Counted from the stretch's first letter, positions 25,793-35,260 are shown. The stretch is 64,000 nucleotides of DNA from Flavobacteriaceae bacterium (GCA_018699935.1 JABISF010000034.1:31348-95347); one strand, 5' to 3'. A program made the numbers and translations. Notes: generated by a model from the letters alone, not told the origin.

Positions 25793-26725
25793 TTGGAAAC
25801 TCCCGTTAAAATATTTTCCTGTACACAAAGCCATGATTTGGCGGAGGCTATTGCCAAAGAATACGGCACGCCCCTGGGCAAAATCAACTTTTCGCGCTAC
25901 AGCGATGGCGAATTTCAACCCTCCTTTGAAGAAACGGTTCGAGGAGCTCGCTTGTTTATTATTGGTTCTACCCACCCATCATCGGAAAATTTGATGGAAA
26001 TGTTGTTGATGTTAGATGCTGCCAAGCGTGCTTCTGCCCGACATATTACCGCCGTACTTCCCTATTTTGGATGGGCACGACAAGATCGCAAAGACAAACC
26101 CCGTGTTCCGATTGGTGCCAAACTCATTGCAAAATTATTGGAGGCTGCCGGAGCAACGCGCATTATTACGATGGATTTGCATGCCGATCAAATTCAAGGG
26201 TTTTTTGAAAAACCGGTAGATCATTTGTTTGCTTCCACCATATTTTTGCCATACGTAAAAGAACTAAACCTATCGGACCTCACTATTGCTTCTCCTGATA
26301 TGGGAGGTTCCAAAAGAGCCTATGCCTATTCAAAATTTTTGGAAAGCGATGTTGTCATTTGTTACAAGCAACGGGCAAAAGCCAATGTCATCTCGCACAT
26401 GGAGTTGATTGGGGATGTGAAAGGAAAAAATGTCATCCTTGTTGATGACATGGTGGACACCGCCGGAACCTTGACCAAAGCCGCCGATATTATGATTGAA
26501 CGGGGTGCCCTTTCGGTACGTGCCATTTGTACACATGCCCTTCTTTCTGGCGATGCTTATGAAAAAATTGAAAAATCCAAATTGGAATCGCTCATCGTAA
26601 CGGACTCCATTCCTCCACGAAGAGCGCACCCCAAAGTAAAAGTCTTGAGTTGTGCCCCACTCTTTGCGCAAGTGATGAATAAAGTACACTTCAACAAATC
26701 GATCAGTTCGAAATTTATTATGTAA
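25793..26725 (+). CDS. prs: Ribose-phosphate pyrophosphokinase (PRPP synthetase)
   Basis: The product converts ribose-5-phosphate and ATP to PRPP for nucleotide, His and Trp synthesis. Family landmarks are SRYSDGEFQPSFEE, YFGWARQDRKDKPR, the catalytic MDLHADQIQGFF loop, KRAYAY and the PRPP loop VDDMVDTAGTL. The frame is open from a TTG at 25769, but that codon lies in the promoter -7 box. The annotated start is the TTG at 25793 (LETPVKIF, 310 aa), directly before the conserved N-terminus. No ATG or GTG exists near the conserved start, so the initiator is uncertain. It is followed by rplY after 19 bp. Confidence 0.93.
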   Translation: METPVKIFSCTQSHDLAEAIAKEYGTPLGKINFSRYSDGEFQPSFEETVRGARLFIIGSTHPSSENLMEMLLMLDAAKRASARHITAVLPYFGWARQDRKDKPRVPIGAKLIAKLLEAAGATRIITMDLHADQIQGFFEKPVDHLFASTIFLPYVKELNLSDLTIASPDMGGSKRAYAYSKFLESDVVICYKQRAKANVISHMELIGDVKGKNVILVDDMVDTAGTLTKAADIMIERGALSVRAICTHALLSGDAYEKIEKSKLESLIVTDSIPPRRAHPKVKVLSCAPLFAQVMNKVHFNKSISSKFIM

Positions 26726-26744
26726 TCAATTTAAATAAACTATA

Positions 26745-27395
26745 ATGAAATCTATCACAATTAATGGTTCTAAAAGAGAAAGCGTAGGCAAGGTTGCTAC
26801 CAAAGCCTTACGCAATGCTGGAAGAGTTCCTTGTGTGTTGTACGGTGGAGGGGAACCCCTACACTTTTCGGCGCCGGAACTTGGTTTCAGCAAACTCGTT
26901 TACACCCCCAATGCACACACGGTCGTCATCAAACTGGAAGATGGTTCCAAAATCAACGCCATTCTTCAAGACATCCAATTTCACCCCGTGAGTGATAAAA
27001 TTTTACACGTTGATTTTTATCAATTATTTGATAATAAAGAAATCTCAATGGATATTCCTGTGCGTCTTCAAGGAGCTGCTCCAGGAGTATTGAACAGTGG
27101 TGGGGTGTTGCGTTTAAACAAACGTAAACTTAGAGTGCGTGCACTGCCCGGCGACCTTCCCGATGTGATTATTGCCGATATTTCAAAATTAAGACTCGGA
27201 AACAAACTTTACACCTCGGAACTTCCTGCGGAAAAATATTCCATCTTGCACCCCGACAATACAGTGGTTTGTCAAGTGAGAACTTCAAGAACCTCGGTCG
27301 CTGACACAGGGGACGATGAAGACTCAGATGACTCCAGTACAGCCGCTGAAGGAAAGGCTCCAGCAGCAGCAGCGGAAGCCAACGCGGAAAACTAG
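26745..27395 (+). CDS. rplY: 50S ribosomal protein L25/general stress protein Ctc
   Basis: This 216-aa, two-domain CTC-type L25 binds 5S rRNA. The N-terminal domain ([20 protein letters not shown]) covers about residues 8-95. The C-terminal TL5 domain ([13 protein letters not shown] to [10 protein letters not shown]) is followed by a low-complexity acidic and Ala-rich tail (about residues 186-216) common in Bacteroidota. The prs-rplY-pth order is a familiar bacterial arrangement. It is co-transcribed with prs and followed by an intrinsic terminator. Confidence 0.96.
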   Translation: MKSITINGSKRESVGKVATKALRNAGRVPCVLYGGGEPLHFSAPELGFSKLVYTPNAHTVVIKLEDGSKINAILQDIQFHPVSDKILHVDFYQLFDNKEISMDIPVRLQGAAPGVLNSGGVLRLNKRKLRVRALPGDLPDVIIADISKLRLGNKLYTSELPAEKYSILHPDNTVVCQVRTSRTSVADTGDDEDSDDSSTAAEGKAPAAAAEANAEN

Positions 27396-27416
27396 ACTTC
27401 TCGTTTTAATAATTTC

Positions 27417-27452
27417 TAAAGCATATCGTTTTTTAGCGGTATGCTTTTTTTA
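27417..27452 (+). terminator. Intrinsic terminator after rplY
   Basis: AAAGCATA (27418-27425) pairs with TATGCTTT (27439-27446), and a T-run follows. This separates rplY from pth and occupies the place of the furthest upstream ATG of the pth frame (27441). Confidence 0.7.
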
Positions 27453-27509
27453 TTTTTACAAATGTTTTTCTTCCAACGCTTTTTTAAAAAAAACAAACCT
27501 CCCTTGGCA

Positions 27510-28076
27510 ATGAAAAAATTTTTAATTGTAGGTCTTGGCAATATCGGTGTTGAATATGAAAACACGCGGCACAATATTGGTTTCCAGGTTATTCACGCCA
27601 TGGCAGCATTGTTTGATTTGCCGCTCGAATCCCAAAAACTCGCTTTTCGCGCTTTGTTAAAACACAAGGGAAGACAATTTGTGCTTATTCAACCCACCAC
27701 ATATATGAATCTCAGTGGGAAAGCGGTGCGCTATTGGGCGCTAAAAGAAAACATCCCTTTGGAAAATATACTCATCATCACCGACGAACTCCATCTTCCT
27801 TTTGGAACTTTGCGATTGAAGCAAAAAGGGAGTGACGGGGGGCACAACGGACTGAAAGACATACAGGCACAACTGAATACACCCAATTATTGCCGCCTGA
27901 GATTTGGAATTGGTCAAGAAGAAAAACAGGGAGACCAGGTGCGTTTTGTTTTGGATGAATGGAATGAAGAAGAAAAGGCACAATTGAAAGAACGCATTCA
28001 AAAATGTTGCGAAATCATTCTTTCTTTTGGATTGCAAGGCGTCCAACCCACCATGAATGCTTTTAACGGCAAATAG
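27510..28076 (+). CDS. pth: Peptidyl-tRNA hydrolase
   Basis: This 188-aa enzyme releases tRNA from stalled peptidyl-tRNA. Landmarks are IVGLGNIGVEYENTRHNIGF with the catalytic His (H21), PTTYMNLSG, ITDELHLPFG and KGSDGGHNGLKD. The start ATG at 27510 gives the standard N-terminus MKKFLIVGLGN. The frame continues upstream through MFFFQRFFKKNK (27462) to 27441, inside the rplY terminator. Some flavobacterial Pth proteins carry a short basic extension, so a start at 27462 cannot be excluded. It converges with the lipoprotein gene at 28081. Confidence 0.94.
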   Translation: MKKFLIVGLGNIGVEYENTRHNIGFQVIHAMAALFDLPLESQKLAFRALLKHKGRQFVLIQPTTYMNLSGKAVRYWALKENIPLENILIITDELHLPFGTLRLKQKGSDGGHNGLKDIQAQLNTPNYCRLRFGIGQEEKQGDQVRFVLDEWNEEEKAQLKERIQKCCEIILSFGLQGVQPTMNAFNGK

Positions 28077-28080
28077 TTCC

Positions 28081-28755
28081 TTATTTCGTCGTGAAAACAG
28101 CTACTCCCGAACTGGATTTATTTCCTACCTCGTCAACGGTAATCACTTCCCAATAGTAGGTGGTGTCAGGATTTAAATTTACTATGACACTACTGTTTAC
28201 GACCCCTGATTGTTGGAGACTTAAAGAAGTTTCAGAAGTTCCCAAATAAACCTCATAACTTGAGATGTCATTATCCAAATCACTTCCCGACCAAATAAAT
28301 TCATAATTTCCGGAGGCTGGTAGGGTGACACTCGCTTCATTTTCGGGCTGCAGCAATTCTGCCGGGAAAGGAAGGTGGGTCGCTGCTACTTCGCCCTCTA
28401 AAAAAAATTGCCAAACCTCGCTTTTGGTCGTTTCCTCGGTCAAAGCTGAGGAAGAAATAATATACCACGCATAATATGAATTCGCCTCCAAAATTAAATA
28501 CTGATTGGTAAAAGTGGTTGATTTACGAGATAAAGCCCCTGTGGCTGAATTTTGCACAACCAATTCGTATTGATCTGTATGGAGTGATTCCAACCATTCA
28601 AATTCAACCTGCCGCTGGTTTTCATCAATTCGATCGGCCGTTGTACAGGCATTCAAATTTGCAGGAGCCACCAATTGAACCGCCTCTGGAACCGGAATCG
28701 GATCCGGCTTGCAGCCGAGAAGTACGAATAGTATTAAAATCAGTGTGCTTCTCAT
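28081..28755 (-). CDS. Lipoprotein with fibronectin-III-like domains
   Basis: This 224-aa lipoprotein has the lipobox FVLLGC (Cys15). The mature part contains two beta-sandwich FnIII-like repeats: YYAWYIISSSALTEE with VWQFFLEG, then SSYEVYLGTSE, LNPDTTYYWEVITVDEVGN and VAVFTTK. No enzyme motif is present. Its ATG overlaps the TGA of the large protease gene upstream (ATGA), so the two are translationally coupled. It may be an outer-membrane or surface partner of the protease, which has a similar FnIII module. The function is unknown. Confidence 0.82.
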   Translation of the reverse strand: MRSTLILILFVLLGCKPDPIPVPEAVQLVAPANLNACTTADRIDENQRQVEFEWLESLHTDQYELVVQNSATGALSRKSTTFTNQYLILEANSYYAWYIISSSALTEETTKSEVWQFFLEGEVAATHLPFPAELLQPENEASVTLPASGNYEFIWSGSDLDNDISSYEVYLGTSETSLSLQQSGVVNSSVIVNLNPDTTYYWEVITVDEVGNKSSSGVAVFTTK

Positions 28756-31700
28756 CGTTTTAATAATTTAAAACTTTCTACATGGGTTCCATAATCCAAT
28801 TTTACGATATATACCCCTGCGGTATACGCCGACATAGAAAGGGGCAACGCTTGCGCAGCAGTAGGAATTTGGGTAGTCTCCCATAACAATCCACCGCTGC
28901 TGTTGTACATACGAATACTGAGTGGGTGTTGTTGCGGTAAAACAATATGTGCCACCTCCGAAACAGGATTGGGATAATATTTGGCCGTATCTTCTAAATT
29001 TATCCATTCTTCATAGGTACCCTGACAGCTTTCTCCGGTTGAAACACTAAACTTATTCAGTCCTTTCTTCAAGAAAAATTGAGCATTGCTTGTTGTTCCC
29101 GGAAGCGTAAATTGGGTATCATTTATTTGAACATAGTACACGGCACCCCCCGCAAATTCCAACTGCAATTGTTGGGTTTGGGCGAGTACGCTTGCATTAA
29201 CCCAAAGCCTTTCGGGAGCAGCGATTTCGGTTTCAAAGCACCTTTCATAGCCGGGAACATCGCGTGTTGTGACACAAAGACGATAACTCCCCGCTGCCAA
29301 ATTACTGATTGTTCTTCCTGTTGTAGTAAAATCATAATTGCGACTGTATCCATTGTCCGCAGTGATTAGAACACTGTAATTGTAGGCTGCAGTTGCCGTC
29401 AATTGAATCTCCCCATTGCTTTTGTCCGGGCAGCTGATTTCCTTTCGGCTGATACTGATGTTCTCGGGGGCATATAAATCGCACAAATCTCCAATACCGT
29501 TGTTGTTGCTGTCGAGTTGATCGGGATTGGTGATATACGGACAATTGTCCACCAAATCTATTAAAGTATCATCATCAGAATTGGGTAAGACAGCTCCCAA
29601 CAAACAAAATTCTAATCTAAAATCGATCAATCTACCAACATCCTCTTGGAATTGATCTAGGATTTTGAGCGACCAAACCCCTGCTGCAGAAGTCCCATAA
29701 AGTTCGGAAAGATCATCAATAGGGGTATATGTTCCCGTAAAGGGTGGAGTACCGTTGAGCACACTGGTTTGAGCTTCTGCATCAAAAATAGTTTGAGAGA
29801 AATCATCTTCTTCTCCCCCCAATTGATCGACGAGTAAAAAAGTTCTTTCATCCGGGGCTACAAGATAAAGGGTCAAATCTTCTAAATAGGTATGATCGAT
29901 GGACAACAGCACATTCACATCCTTAATCACAGCATCGTAATTCACCATTATAGAAGCAGTTGTAACACCAATAGAAACTTCGTTCGCATCTTTAATGGGT
30001 AAGGGCAACTCTTCCTGCTCGAAAGTAACGCATTCCACAACAATTGTCTTAAAACTTCGGGTTTCAGAAAAGCTGCTTTCGCTGCAGGCATTTTTACTTT
30101 TTACCCTCCAATAATACTCTGTCCCGCTCAATAAATCATCCACCTGATAGGAGGCCTCGGTTAGGTTGTACTCTCGGTCAATTTGTGAAAAATCTGCGAT
30201 TTTAGAAAATTGCAAAATATAAGCATTGGCATTGCTATCGGTTTCCCAAGAAAAATTATTGCTTAAGTCAACCTCTTGAGCGCCGTCCGCCAAACTGTTC
30301 AAGGTTGGAGCTTCAAATTCCAGATTACGGATTTGGGCATCCACCGCAAAGGGATAGCTTTGGCTGCCTGAGCGTGCTTGAATATTAAAAACGAGTTCGC
30401 CGGGATCCTTTCCTTTTAGCCCGGAAAAAGTTACTGTACCGGAAGCATCTGTTGCGGCATATGTGTTTTTGGAAAAAACAGCAGTTACGCCAGTAGGAAG
30501 GTCTGACACGGCTAAGCTAATGTTGGAATTAAATCCTGTAGCACGATCGATAGTAAAATTGTAAACTAACCGATTTTCATTACAAGCTTCCAATTCGAAA
30601 GCCTCAAAAAACAATGCAAAAGAACGGCTACTGATTGTAAAAGGTGTTGCGTTGACCGCATAATATATTGAATTGGTGGGTTCAATTTTTATTCGTGCCG
30701 AACTCGTGTCGATACCATTAGGAACAACAATTTCTTCCAAACCATCGTTGGCCGTGGCCGTCGCCAAAGAGATGGTGAAATTTTGTCCCCCATCTAAGGA
30801 AAGCAATATGTCGACCGATGTTGTGCCAATCGTACCTCTGTCCGTATTGGCAACATCCCAGCCGATGACTTGTCGAGACCCACCTTCCCAAAGCGTTGTG
30901 GCACTATCTTGGGTATTGATTTTAAAAGGACCTGCATTGGCCACCACAACCAATTGCGTAGCATCTTGTGCAATTTGATATTCATCTCCTACCCTTTGTC
31001 TTAGCGTGACGCCCCATTTGAGGCTTCTTCCAATTTCGGAAACGGTTTCCCAGGTGGAAGTAATATCAGGATTGGTTTGGGTTAATTCGCCGGCTAATAC
31101 TTGATCGATGTTGGGAATGCTTCGCCACGTATTTTCGGTGGGAGGAAGTGATCGAGCTAATGCACCACGGGTGTTGGAGGCTCCAAAATTACTGGACGTA
31201 ATAATTCCCGCATCCAATTGCTCCCAGGTGTAATTTAGTGCGTCTGCATTTTCAACGGAAGTCGTCGCCTGGAGCATATAGGCTGTTCCCTTTGGGATTT
31301 TATAGTCTTGTCCTGCGTCTACATTGGGCGTGCTACTTTCAAAAGTCACGCTGGTTCCACAATTTACTCCATCCAATACGGATGCAATATTTTGAATGCT
31401 TTGATAGTGAAAATAAGCATCGCCATGCAACTGAACATTATCTTCTCCTACCAGTCCGGCATAACTCATAATGGTGGTGCCACTTCCCGGTTCCACATTG
31501 AATCCAGTAGCTTCAGACTCAAAAGAATAGGTATGATAGGCTCCAAATTGATGGCCTAATTCATGCCCCAAATAATCCAAATCGAAATAGTCGTTTTTAT
31601 ATTCGCCTCCAAATTCATCCACAAAAGGGTGGGTGGTGTATCCACTGCCTTTAAGCCCATCCACACAAACACAGCCAATACAGCCCGCATCGCCGTCCGC

Positions 31701-32603
31701 CTCGCCATAATCGACCAAATGTCCCACATCATAGCCTTCATCTCCTATTTTTTCGTCTAAAATTTGCTGCAGTTGTTTTGCGTAATTTCCTCCTGTAAAT
31801 GGATCTGTATCGGCGTCTTCATAAAACAAATCCAAATCGGAAACAATTTCCAATTGAACATTGACATCGCGACCAAAAATTTCATTCACCCGGTTGATGG
31901 AACTCACCAATGCAGCAAAAGCATCTTCTTGATTGGTCCCGTTGGAATCGTCGTCGTCTCCCCAAAAATTGGTGTATTCTTCAGTGGCTGCAAGGGCTAT
32001 TCTAAAAGTGCGCATAGCCGAACTCACCGCCGTCTTTTGGGTGGCTCCCACCCCATTTTTTACCGAAAAAGCATTGGAGCTGGTTTTACACTGAAAGCTA
32101 TTCGCGTCCGAGGATTTTTGAGTGTAGGCATAATGCAACCCTTTTTGTTTGGTGGAAGGTTGTAAAAAGAAATCTTCTTGGTGGGGAAGTTGTAACCAAA
32201 AATTTGTCCCTTGGGGGGTGATGCTCACCCTCACACGAAGTTCGGGGCGCTGCATACTTTTTCCTACAAATGTTCGGAGCTGAGGATACTTTTTTTGCAA
32301 TTCCGGACTCAAAACAGAAATCGAATGAAGTTGAAACGATTCTTCCTCGCCCCGCTCATTGGGAAACTTCATCACCAGAGCTTCTGAAAAAGAAGAGGGA
32401 TTGGACTTAGACAACGATTGAGGAACCAAAAGTTGTTTGTAAAACACTCCCTTTTCGCCATCGTTCTTCATTTGTATCTTGTGATCCCTTGGAGCTACTT
32501 TTTGCCAAAACTCTTGACCAAAACCCAAGCTCGCACAAAGTAGCACCATCAAAAAAAAGGCACTGTACTTCGAAACTGTAAAATCTTTTAAAATCGCTGC
32601 CAC
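28752..32603 (-). CDS. Large secreted reprolysin-like (M12B-type) zinc metalloprotease with T9SS sorting domain
   Basis: The 1283-aa protein begins at a GTG (32603) with a signal peptide ending in LGFGQ. A propeptide leads to a metzincin domain with HELGHQFGAYH at residues 347-357 (zinc ligands H347, H351, H357) and a Met-turn-like IMSYAG. Then come beta-sandwich regions, an FnIII-like module (about 770-850), a proprotein-convertase P-domain (about 850-1000, LTLYLVAPDERTFLL), a thrombospondin type-3-like Ca site (DLVDNCPYITNPDQLDSNNN) and a C-terminal T9SS sorting domain (YYPNPVSEVAHI to ESFKLLKR). It is predicted to be secreted and surface-attached or released. The lipoprotein gene follows with ATGA overlap. 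Confidence 0.93.
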   Translation of the reverse strand: MAAILKDFTVSKYSAFFLMVLLCASLGFGQEFWQKVAPRDHKIQMKNDGEKGVFYKQLLVPQSLSKSNPSSFSEALVMKFPNERGEEESFQLHSISVLSPELQKKYPQLRTFVGKSMQRPELRVRVSITPQGTNFWLQLPHQEDFFLQPSTKQKGLHYAYTQKSSDANSFQCKTSSNAFSVKNGVGATQKTAVSSAMRTFRIALAATEEYTNFWGDDDDSNGTNQEDAFAALVSSINRVNEIFGRDVNVQLEIVSDLDLFYEDADTDPFTGGNYAKQLQQILDEKIGDEGYDVGHLVDYGEADGDAGCIGCVCVDGLKGSGYTTHPFVDEFGGEYKNDYFDLDYLGHELGHQFGAYHTYSFESEATGFNVEPGSGTTIMSYAGLVGEDNVQLHGDAYFHYQSIQNIASVLDGVNCGTSVTFESSTPNVDAGQDYKIPKGTAYMLQATTSVENADALNYTWEQLDAGIITSSNFGASNTRGALARSLPPTENTWRSIPNIDQVLAGELTQTNPDITSTWETVSEIGRSLKWGVTLRQRVGDEYQIAQDATQLVVVANAGPFKINTQDSATTLWEGGSRQVIGWDVANTDRGTIGTTSVDILLSLDGGQNFTISLATATANDGLEEIVVPNGIDTSSARIKIEPTNSIYYAVNATPFTISSRSFALFFEAFELEACNENRLVYNFTIDRATGFNSNISLAVSDLPTGVTAVFSKNTYAATDASGTVTFSGLKGKDPGELVFNIQARSGSQSYPFAVDAQIRNLEFEAPTLNSLADGAQEVDLSNNFSWETDSNANAYILQFSKIADFSQIDREYNLTEASYQVDDLLSGTEYYWRVKSKNACSESSFSETRSFKTIVVECVTFEQEELPLPIKDANEVSIGVTTASIMVNYDAVIKDVNVLLSIDHTYLEDLTLYLVAPDERTFLLVDQLGGEEDDFSQTIFDAEAQTSVLNGTPPFTGTYTPIDDLSELYGTSAAGVWSLKILDQFQEDVGRLIDFRLEFCLLGAVLPNSDDDTLIDLVDNCPYITNPDQLDSNNNGIGDLCDLYAPENISISRKEISCPDKSNGEIQLTATAAYNYSVLITADNGYSRNYDFTTTGRTISNLAAGSYRLCVTTRDVPGYERCFETEIAAPERLWVNASVLAQTQQLQLEFAGGAVYYVQINDTQFTLPGTTSNAQFFLKKGLNKFSVSTGESCQGTYEEWINLEDTAKYYPNPVSEVAHIVLPQQHPLSIRMYNSSGGLLWETTQIPTAAQALPLSMSAYTAGVYIVKLDYGTHVESFKLLKR

Positions 32604-32665
32604 TCGAATCCTTCCGTTTTCGTCTAAAAATAAGTAAACAAATTCGTGTTTGCACTAGAAAGGTG

Positions 32666-32673
32666 TATTTTTG
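32666..32673 (+). promoter_or_regulatory. Candidate -7 box of ribF
   Basis: TATTTTTG matches TAnnTTTG and lies 30 bp before the ATG at 32703. No TTG occurs at 17-23 bp upstream, so only the -7 element is supported. It also argues against the upstream start at 32646. Confidence 0.5.
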
Positions 32674-32702
32674 TGCTGCAAAAAATCCTTCGAGCACATC
32701 GT

Positions 32703-33641
32703 ATGAATGTTTTTAATCCGTTGGAGCAATACGTTTCTTCAACCCAATCTATTTTGACTATTGGGACTTTTGATGGGGTTCATGTGGGACATCAAAAAAT
32801 CATTCGTGCCCTGGTAGAAGAAGCGCATCAAAAAGGACTTTTGGCCAATGTTTTGACGTTTTTTCCACATCCTCGAATGGTTTTGAAAAAAGAAAGTAAC
32901 ATCAAGCTGATTGATACTTTGGAGGAAAAAGAAGCCCTTTTGCGACAACTGGGGGTGGACAACCTCATTATACATCCGTTTTCCAAAGCGTTTTCACAAC
33001 TTTCAGCCTTGGAATTTACAAGAGATATTTTGGTTGAAAAACTGAATATCGCCAAGCTGATTATTGGTTACGATCATCGTTTTGGAAAAAACCGTGAGGC
33101 CACCGTTGAAGACTTGATTAGGCTTGGAGTAAAATATAATTTCGAAGTAAAAGTTCTTCCCCCCGAGCAGGTGGATGCAATCACTGTCAGTTCGACCAAA
33201 ATTCGGCACACTATTGCTGATGGAGATATGGAACAGACCCAAGCGTTTTTGGGGCGTCCTTTTGCAATAACTGGAAAAGTAGTCCGGGGAGATCAAATTG
33301 GGCGAACCATCAATTTTCCAACGGCCAATTTAGCAATAAGCGATTCCTATAAAATGATCCCCACCGAAGGCGTTTATATCGTCCGATCAGCCCTCGAGGG
33401 CAGCACTTGTTTTGGAATGATGAATATTGGGAATCGTCCCACCGTAGCGGGAACCCAAACTACTGTGGAAGTCCACTTTTTTGACTTAGACAAAGATCTT
33501 TACGGAGCAACCCTAAAAGTGGAACTCCTAAAAAAAATTAGAGCGGAAAAAAAATTTGACTCCTTGGCGAGTTTGCAAAAGCAAATCGCCAAAGATCAAG
33601 AAATTTGCTTAGAAACAATTAATGAAAACAACTGGCATTAA
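32703..33641 (+). CDS. ribF: Bifunctional riboflavin kinase / FAD synthetase
   Basis: This 312-aa protein makes FMN and FAD from riboflavin. The N-terminal FAD synthetase half shows TIGTFDGVHVGHQKI (nucleotidyltransferase HIGH-like), FGKNREA and SSTKIR. The C-terminal riboflavin kinase half shows GDQIGRTINFPTANL, PTEGVYIV and MNIGNRPTV. The frame is open from 32646, but the ATG at 32703 (MNVFNPLEQY) is chosen because a -7 promoter box lies between. Length is normal. It is divergent from the protease gene and followed by serS. Confidence 0.96.
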   Translation: MNVFNPLEQYVSSTQSILTIGTFDGVHVGHQKIIRALVEEAHQKGLLANVLTFFPHPRMVLKKESNIKLIDTLEEKEALLRQLGVDNLIIHPFSKAFSQLSALEFTRDILVEKLNIAKLIIGYDHRFGKNREATVEDLIRLGVKYNFEVKVLPPEQVDAITVSSTKIRHTIADGDMEQTQAFLGRPFAITGKVVRGDQIGRTINFPTANLAISDSYKMIPTEGVYIVRSALEGSTCFGMMNIGNRPTVAGTQTTVEVHFFDLDKDLYGATLKVELLKKIRAEKKFDSLASLQKQIAKDQEICLETINENNWH

Positions 33642-33648
33642 ATTGCTG

Positions 33649-33656
33649 TATTTTTG
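33649..33656 (+). promoter_or_regulatory. Candidate -7 box of serS
   Basis: TATTTTTG matches TAnnTTTG and lies 18 bp before the serS ATG, implying a very short leader. No -33 TTG is seen at the right spacing. Confidence 0.45.
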
Positions 33657-33673
33657 AAAAAAATAACATCCTT

Positions 33674-34948
33674 ATGTTAGCACTCCAATTTATTAGAGAA
33701 AATAGAGATCAAATTTTGAAGGATTTGGCCAAACGTAATTTTGGTCAGCCCGAATTAATCGATCAAATCATTGCCCTCGATCAAAGTCGTAGAAGTCAAC
33801 AAGCGCATTTGGATCAACAACTTTCCCGATCCAACCAATTGGCAAAAGAAATTGGGCAACTCTACAAAGAAGGAGCGACTGAAAAAGCAGCTACCTTAAA
33901 AGAAGAAACTGCGGTTTTAAAACAAACAACCAAACAACTCCAAGATAGCTTACAACAAACCCTAGCGGATTTGCAAGACTTGCGCACCCAAATTCCAAAT
34001 GTGCCAGACGCCACTGTACCTGCGGGGACTTCGGAAGCTGATAATGAGGAGGTTTTCCGATTTGGAACGATGCCAAATTTGGATGCTACCGCCAAACCGC
34101 ATTGGGAATTGGCCGCCGATTATGATCTGATTGATTTTGAATTGGGAAGTAAAATTACGGGTGCCGGATTTCCAGTGTATAAAGGAAAAGGCGCGCGATT
34201 GCAACGTGCTTTAATCAATTATTTCCTCGATAAAAATACAGCTGCCGGCTACAAAGAAATGCAAGTTCCGCACATGGTCAATGCCGAGTCCGGATTTGGC
34301 ACTGGGCAATTGCCCGATAAAGAAGGGCAAATGTATCACGTCCAAAACGACGATTTGTATTTAATCCCCACGGCTGAGGTGCCACTGACCAATCTCTATC
34401 GCAATCAACTTTTGGATGTCGCTGAATTGCCCATTTGCTTGACCGGTTATACGCCTTGTTTTCGCAGAGAAGCCGGAAGCTACGGCGCACATGTCCGAGG
34501 ACTCAACCGCTTGCACCAGTTTGATAAAGTAGAAATTGTTCGTATCGAAACACCCAAAAATAGTGCAGCTGCACTTGAAGGCATGGTGGAACATGTTAAA
34601 AATATTTTAGCAGAATTAGAATTGCCCTACCGCATATTACGCTTGTGCGGCGGTGATTTAGGTTTTACTTCTGCGCTTACTTTTGATTTTGAAATTTATT
34701 CTGCAGCGCAGGAACGTTGGTTGGAAATCAGTTCGGTGTCCACCTTTAATAGTTTCCAAGCCGAACGCCTTCAATTGCGCTACAAAGATAATAGTGGTAA
34801 AAAACAAAGTGTACATACCCTAAACGGGAGTTCCTTAGCCCTGCCAAGAGTGGTTGCCGGCTTACTAGAAAACTGTCAAACCCCCGAAGGAATTTTATTG
34901 CCTAAGGCTTTGGTTCCCTACACTGGTTTTGACCGAATATCGCATTAA
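33674..34948 (+). CDS. serS: Seryl-tRNA synthetase
   Basis: This 424-aa class II aminoacyl-tRNA synthetase charges tRNA-Ser. It has an N-terminal antiparallel coiled-coil arm (about residues 25-105, Gln- and Lys-rich). The catalytic core has motif 2 in CFRREAGSYGAHVRGLNRLHQF and motif 3 in LNGSSLALPRVVAGLLEN. Length is standard. The stop codon is followed directly by the ATG of the DUF4286 gene, so the genes serS - DUF4286 - rsmA - mgtE - hydroxyacid dehydrogenase - arsC form one tightly packed transcription unit. Confidence 0.97.
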   Translation: MLALQFIRENRDQILKDLAKRNFGQPELIDQIIALDQSRRSQQAHLDQQLSRSNQLAKEIGQLYKEGATEKAATLKEETAVLKQTTKQLQDSLQQTLADLQDLRTQIPNVPDATVPAGTSEADNEEVFRFGTMPNLDATAKPHWELAADYDLIDFELGSKITGAGFPVYKGKGARLQRALINYFLDKNTAAGYKEMQVPHMVNAESGFGTGQLPDKEGQMYHVQNDDLYLIPTAEVPLTNLYRNQLLDVAELPICLTGYTPCFRREAGSYGAHVRGLNRLHQFDKVEIVRIETPKNSAAALEGMVEHVKNILAELELPYRILRLCGGDLGFTSALTFDFEIYSAAQERWLEISSVSTFNSFQAERLQLRYKDNSGKKQSVHTLNGSSLALPRVVAGLLENCQTPEGILLPKALVPYTGFDRISH

Positions 34949-35260
34949 ATGTATATCTACAACCTCACGGCGCAAGTCATTCCCGAACTCGAACAGCAAT
35001 GGTTGGAATGGGTACACAAAATTCATATTCCTGAAATGCTCGGTCATGCTGCTTTGAAAAAAGTTCAACTCTTGCGAATTCAAGCCGTGCAGGATAGTGC
35101 TCAAACCTATGCCCTGCAATACCATTCCCCTGAGAAAGCGAGCTATGAAACGTTCTGGAAAAGTCATGAGGCGATACTGATGGAAAGCTTTCAAAAACAT
35201 TTTGGAGCGGGCGTGTTGACTTTTGCCACGCATTTGGAATTGATAGCAAATCAACAATGA
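34949..35260 (+). CDS. DUF4286 family protein
   Basis: This 103-aa small soluble protein has no signal or membrane segment. It resembles the Bacteroidota DUF4286 family ([20 protein letters not shown], and a C-terminal FATHLELI). The fold is probably ferredoxin-like (dimeric alpha/beta barrel), inferred from its pattern. It abuts the serS stop and overlaps the rsmA start by ATGA at 35257-35260, so translation of the three is coupled. The function is unknown; the conserved position between serS and rsmA hints at a translation or rRNA-related role, but nothing in the sequence shows it. Confidence 0.85.
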   Translation: MYIYNLTAQVIPELEQQWLEWVHKIHIPEMLGHAALKKVQLLRIQAVQDSAQTYALQYHSPEKASYETFWKSHEAILMESFQKHFGAGVLTFATHLELIANQQ

